Of a DNA stretch of 64,000 bases, positions 62,054-64,000 are shown piece by piece. A program made the translations under genes and the position numbers. The stretch's first letter is position 1. The number at the start of each line of letters is the position of its first letter. Below the pieces are notes generated by a model. The model had not been told where the DNA came from, did no database searches, and was given only the letters and a program-made list of their open reading frames with translations. This stretch comes from Actinernus sp. WN-2022 (taxonomy: Eukaryota; Cnidaria; Anthozoa; Actiniaria; Actinernidae). Location of the stretch: positions 52,238,021 to 52,302,020 of the forward strand of contig JAOWCC010001634.1 of the NCBI GenBank assembly GCA_030867875.1, given 5' to 3'.

Positions 62054-62621
62054 CTGCACAACAGACAAGCCAGACATCAATGATTTAAATTCTACTTCCA
62101 GGAGACAGATTTCAATGTATTACTTGTTTGTACACTTCTAAGTAAGGGTCTACAATGGATTGATAAAGAGATAAAGACCATAGGGAACTGATGTTTGTAA
62201 TAGACTTGGAATCTAAGCTGCCTCAACTAGTATGTAGAGTTGTCTTTGGTTAGCAGAAGATGGGTCCTAACTCAATTTACAATGTACATGTACCTGTTGC
62301 AGTTTAAAAATATTACTTCAGATTAAATTTGTCCAAAGTAGTTTATTTTTTCCAACCTAGTTTATTTTGGTTAGATATCATGAGTCATTATAAAAAAGGG
62401 ATCCTTTTTTGGGGGGAGTCTTTAGGGGGCACAATCGTCATCTACCTCCCCTCCCTTCCATTTTCTTTGCCCCAGTTCTATACCTCCCCTCCCTTAGCAC
62501 TTCTATGTCCCAATATCTTTCTTCTACTCCACCCTGATCCCTCTACCACACCCCAACACAACCATCACCATTACATTAATTACTATTAGTAACAAACCAT
62601 TAATTGTTACTTACTTTTTTT

Positions 62622-62691
62622 GTCCCTGGCAAGGCTCAACCCTGAACCGTCGGCTTGGAAGACCAGAACTTTACCACTTTACCACAGGGAC
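62622..62691 (-). tRNA. tRNA-Gly(TCC)-like sequence, possibly a pseudogene
   Basis: On the minus strand GTCCCTG at the 5' end pairs with CAGGGAC at the 3' end (7 bp). TGGTAAAGTGGTAAAG resembles the D arm of tRNA-Gly, and CTTCCAA gives anticodon TCC. The T arm CAGGGTTGAGCCTTG pairs but its loop lacks one base (GTTGA for GTTCGA). The anticodon stem is weak and no T-run terminator follows, so it may be inactive. Confidence 0.5.
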
Positions 62692-63159
62692 ATTTGATTT
62701 TATGGTGGTCACTTATATCACGAATATAACTATGATACCAGATATTATGCAAATTTATTAAATATATTCAGGCATGCACAGCCTGTCTGTCACTGCTAAC
62801 GAAATTGGACTTTGAAAAATATAACACGGTCAATAACACAGATGACAATACAGACAATGTTTGTGTTGACTCTTTTATGAAAACTGCAGCAACTCAAGGG
62901 AAGTAAGAAAGCTAAATTCAGAAAACTTCATTTTTCATAAATGATCAGGTGTACTTTATGGCTCCATTCGTACTTCGAAACAAACTGTCAACTGAACTGA
63001 CTTTTACAGAGTAATCACTTAGCTAAAATACTGAACTTGGATTTTCAAAAAACACATACCAAACAATGTTGGTCCCTACTTTAACTTTTTAATGCATATA
63101 GGTTAAACAGCGCAAACATGGTCACCCTTGTGTTTACCGCTTAATGTACTAAATGTTTG

Positions 63160-63730
63160 CAACAACAACAACTTTATTTATACCTTCTACATACATGATT
63201 TACAATAATATAATATGAGAACACTGACTAAGGTAAGGGTATAGGACACCTAGAAATAACTAAAAAGCTAATCTAGCTAGGTGACACATTAGAATATAGT
63301 AGAGTATAAGGTCAGGTACGAGACAGCTACACACTAATATGAAAAAAAAAAAAAAAAGTAAGAAATACAGTTTAGCAACATTAAATGCTAGAGGGGGGAG
63401 AGAAGTGAACAGAAACTTAATAAGAATTACTGGAATTAGTAAGAGGCTACAAAGGAGGATTTTAGATTACTTTTAAAAGACAATCTAGATACTAAGTTTT
63501 TTAAAAGTAATCTTGAATGGAGTTCCAAATTTTAGCATCCTGAAATCGTACGTTAACTTTACCAAAATTAGTTCTAACTCTTGGTATGTAATAAGTACTA
63601 GACTTAGAAGCAAGTCTGGTATTATAATTATGGACTCTGTTAATACATGTAGGTGTAAAAAAGTCATTAAAGATAAGTGGAAGAGTACAGTTATGATAAT
63701 TGTGCATAATTGTTTGCTTGATCGAAACGT
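63160..63730 (-). mobile_element. LINE 3' fragment, same lineage as 19100-20195
   Basis: The minus strand encodes NDFFTPTCINRVHNYNTRLA and YYIPRVRTNFGKVNVRFQDA, closely matching the LINE inside the Polinton, and ends with (GTT)n at 63160-63172. Confidence 0.8.
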
Positions 63731-64000
63731 AATAAAGTCGTAGATAACTATGACTGCACTAATATTATTCCTTCAACTAGTTAATAGAAGTCTCAGCTAA
63801 TGGATGATCTTGTTTTGAAGAAGAAGTGGTAAACTTTAGAGTCGTAAACTACACGGTGTAGCTTATGACTCCATTGTCGTAAACTAACACCTGATTCCAT
63901 TGGATCTGGAAAAAGACTTCTACGAAAGAGCTAAACAGTATCTTAAAGTAGTGAGTACAAAGAATCCTGGGGTAGACCTCACCTAGTTAATTTTTTTCAA

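Overview
The window is animal nuclear DNA, most likely from an early-branching metazoan such as a cnidarian or sponge. It carries spliced exons with GT-AG borders, CR1/L2-, Tx1- and Penelope-type retroelements, tRNA-derived SINEs, many MITEs and minisatellites. One host gene on the minus strand runs through nearly the whole window. I can place about 19 phase-compatible exons between position 62053 (most 5') and position 1. The 5' exons (62.0, 58.9, 52.7, 49.8-49.1 kb) encode an unrecognised, probably helical region. The exons from 36.9 kb to 6.1 kb encode an RCC1-type beta-propeller with at least six YxWGxxxxGQLG-like blade signatures.

The largest feature is a degraded 19.3-kb Polinton/Maverick element (15196-34521). 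It sits in the intron between the RCC1 exons at 35262-34990 and 15111-15087 and is bounded by inverted repeats of about 280 bp and a probable 5-bp ACTAA duplication. Left to right it carries: a broken VLTF3-like zinc-ribbon transcription factor (+), a broken F-box/ankyrin gene (+), a glycine-rich hydrophobic protein (-), a probable minor capsid protein (-), a large unknown protein (+), an intact coiled-coil membrane protein (-), the major capsid protein (+), an A32-like packaging ATPase (+), four small accessory proteins (+), a retroviral-type integrase (+), a protein-primed family B DNA polymerase with an upstream SAP-like domain (-), and a small Cys-rich protein (-). I found no cysteine protease. 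Almost every long gene has one or two lesions (frameshift, nonsense codon or insertion), and three later elements sit inside it: two CR1/L2-like LINE tails and a putative 1.56-kb solo LTR.

The flanks are layered repeats. On the left, 1-6 kb holds a 45-bp minisatellite split by a 1.96-kb terminal-inverted-repeat element, then a TTAA-flanked element split by a Penelope-like element. The 6.3-8.3 kb stretch is a 46-bp minisatellite. The 8.9-15.1 kb stretch has host exons, a LINE tail, a SINE, a 592-bp MITE, a 55-bp minisatellite and a second copy of the TTAA-flanked element. On the right, 34.5-40 kb has a SINE, RCC1 exons, a 31-bp minisatellite, two MITEs and a GTAAGT-rich array. A nearly complete APE-type non-LTR retrotransposon with a 2A-like peptide occupies about 40.8-45.4 kb. 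The 45-64 kb stretch holds MITEs, LINE fragments, a SINE, a tRNA-Gly-like sequence and the 5' host exons.

The most unusual observations are two. First, three minisatellites of the host gene each start exactly at a splice junction and contain copies of it. Second, the Polinton carries VLTF3-like and F-box/ankyrin genes whose promoters and first codons are duplicates of one another.
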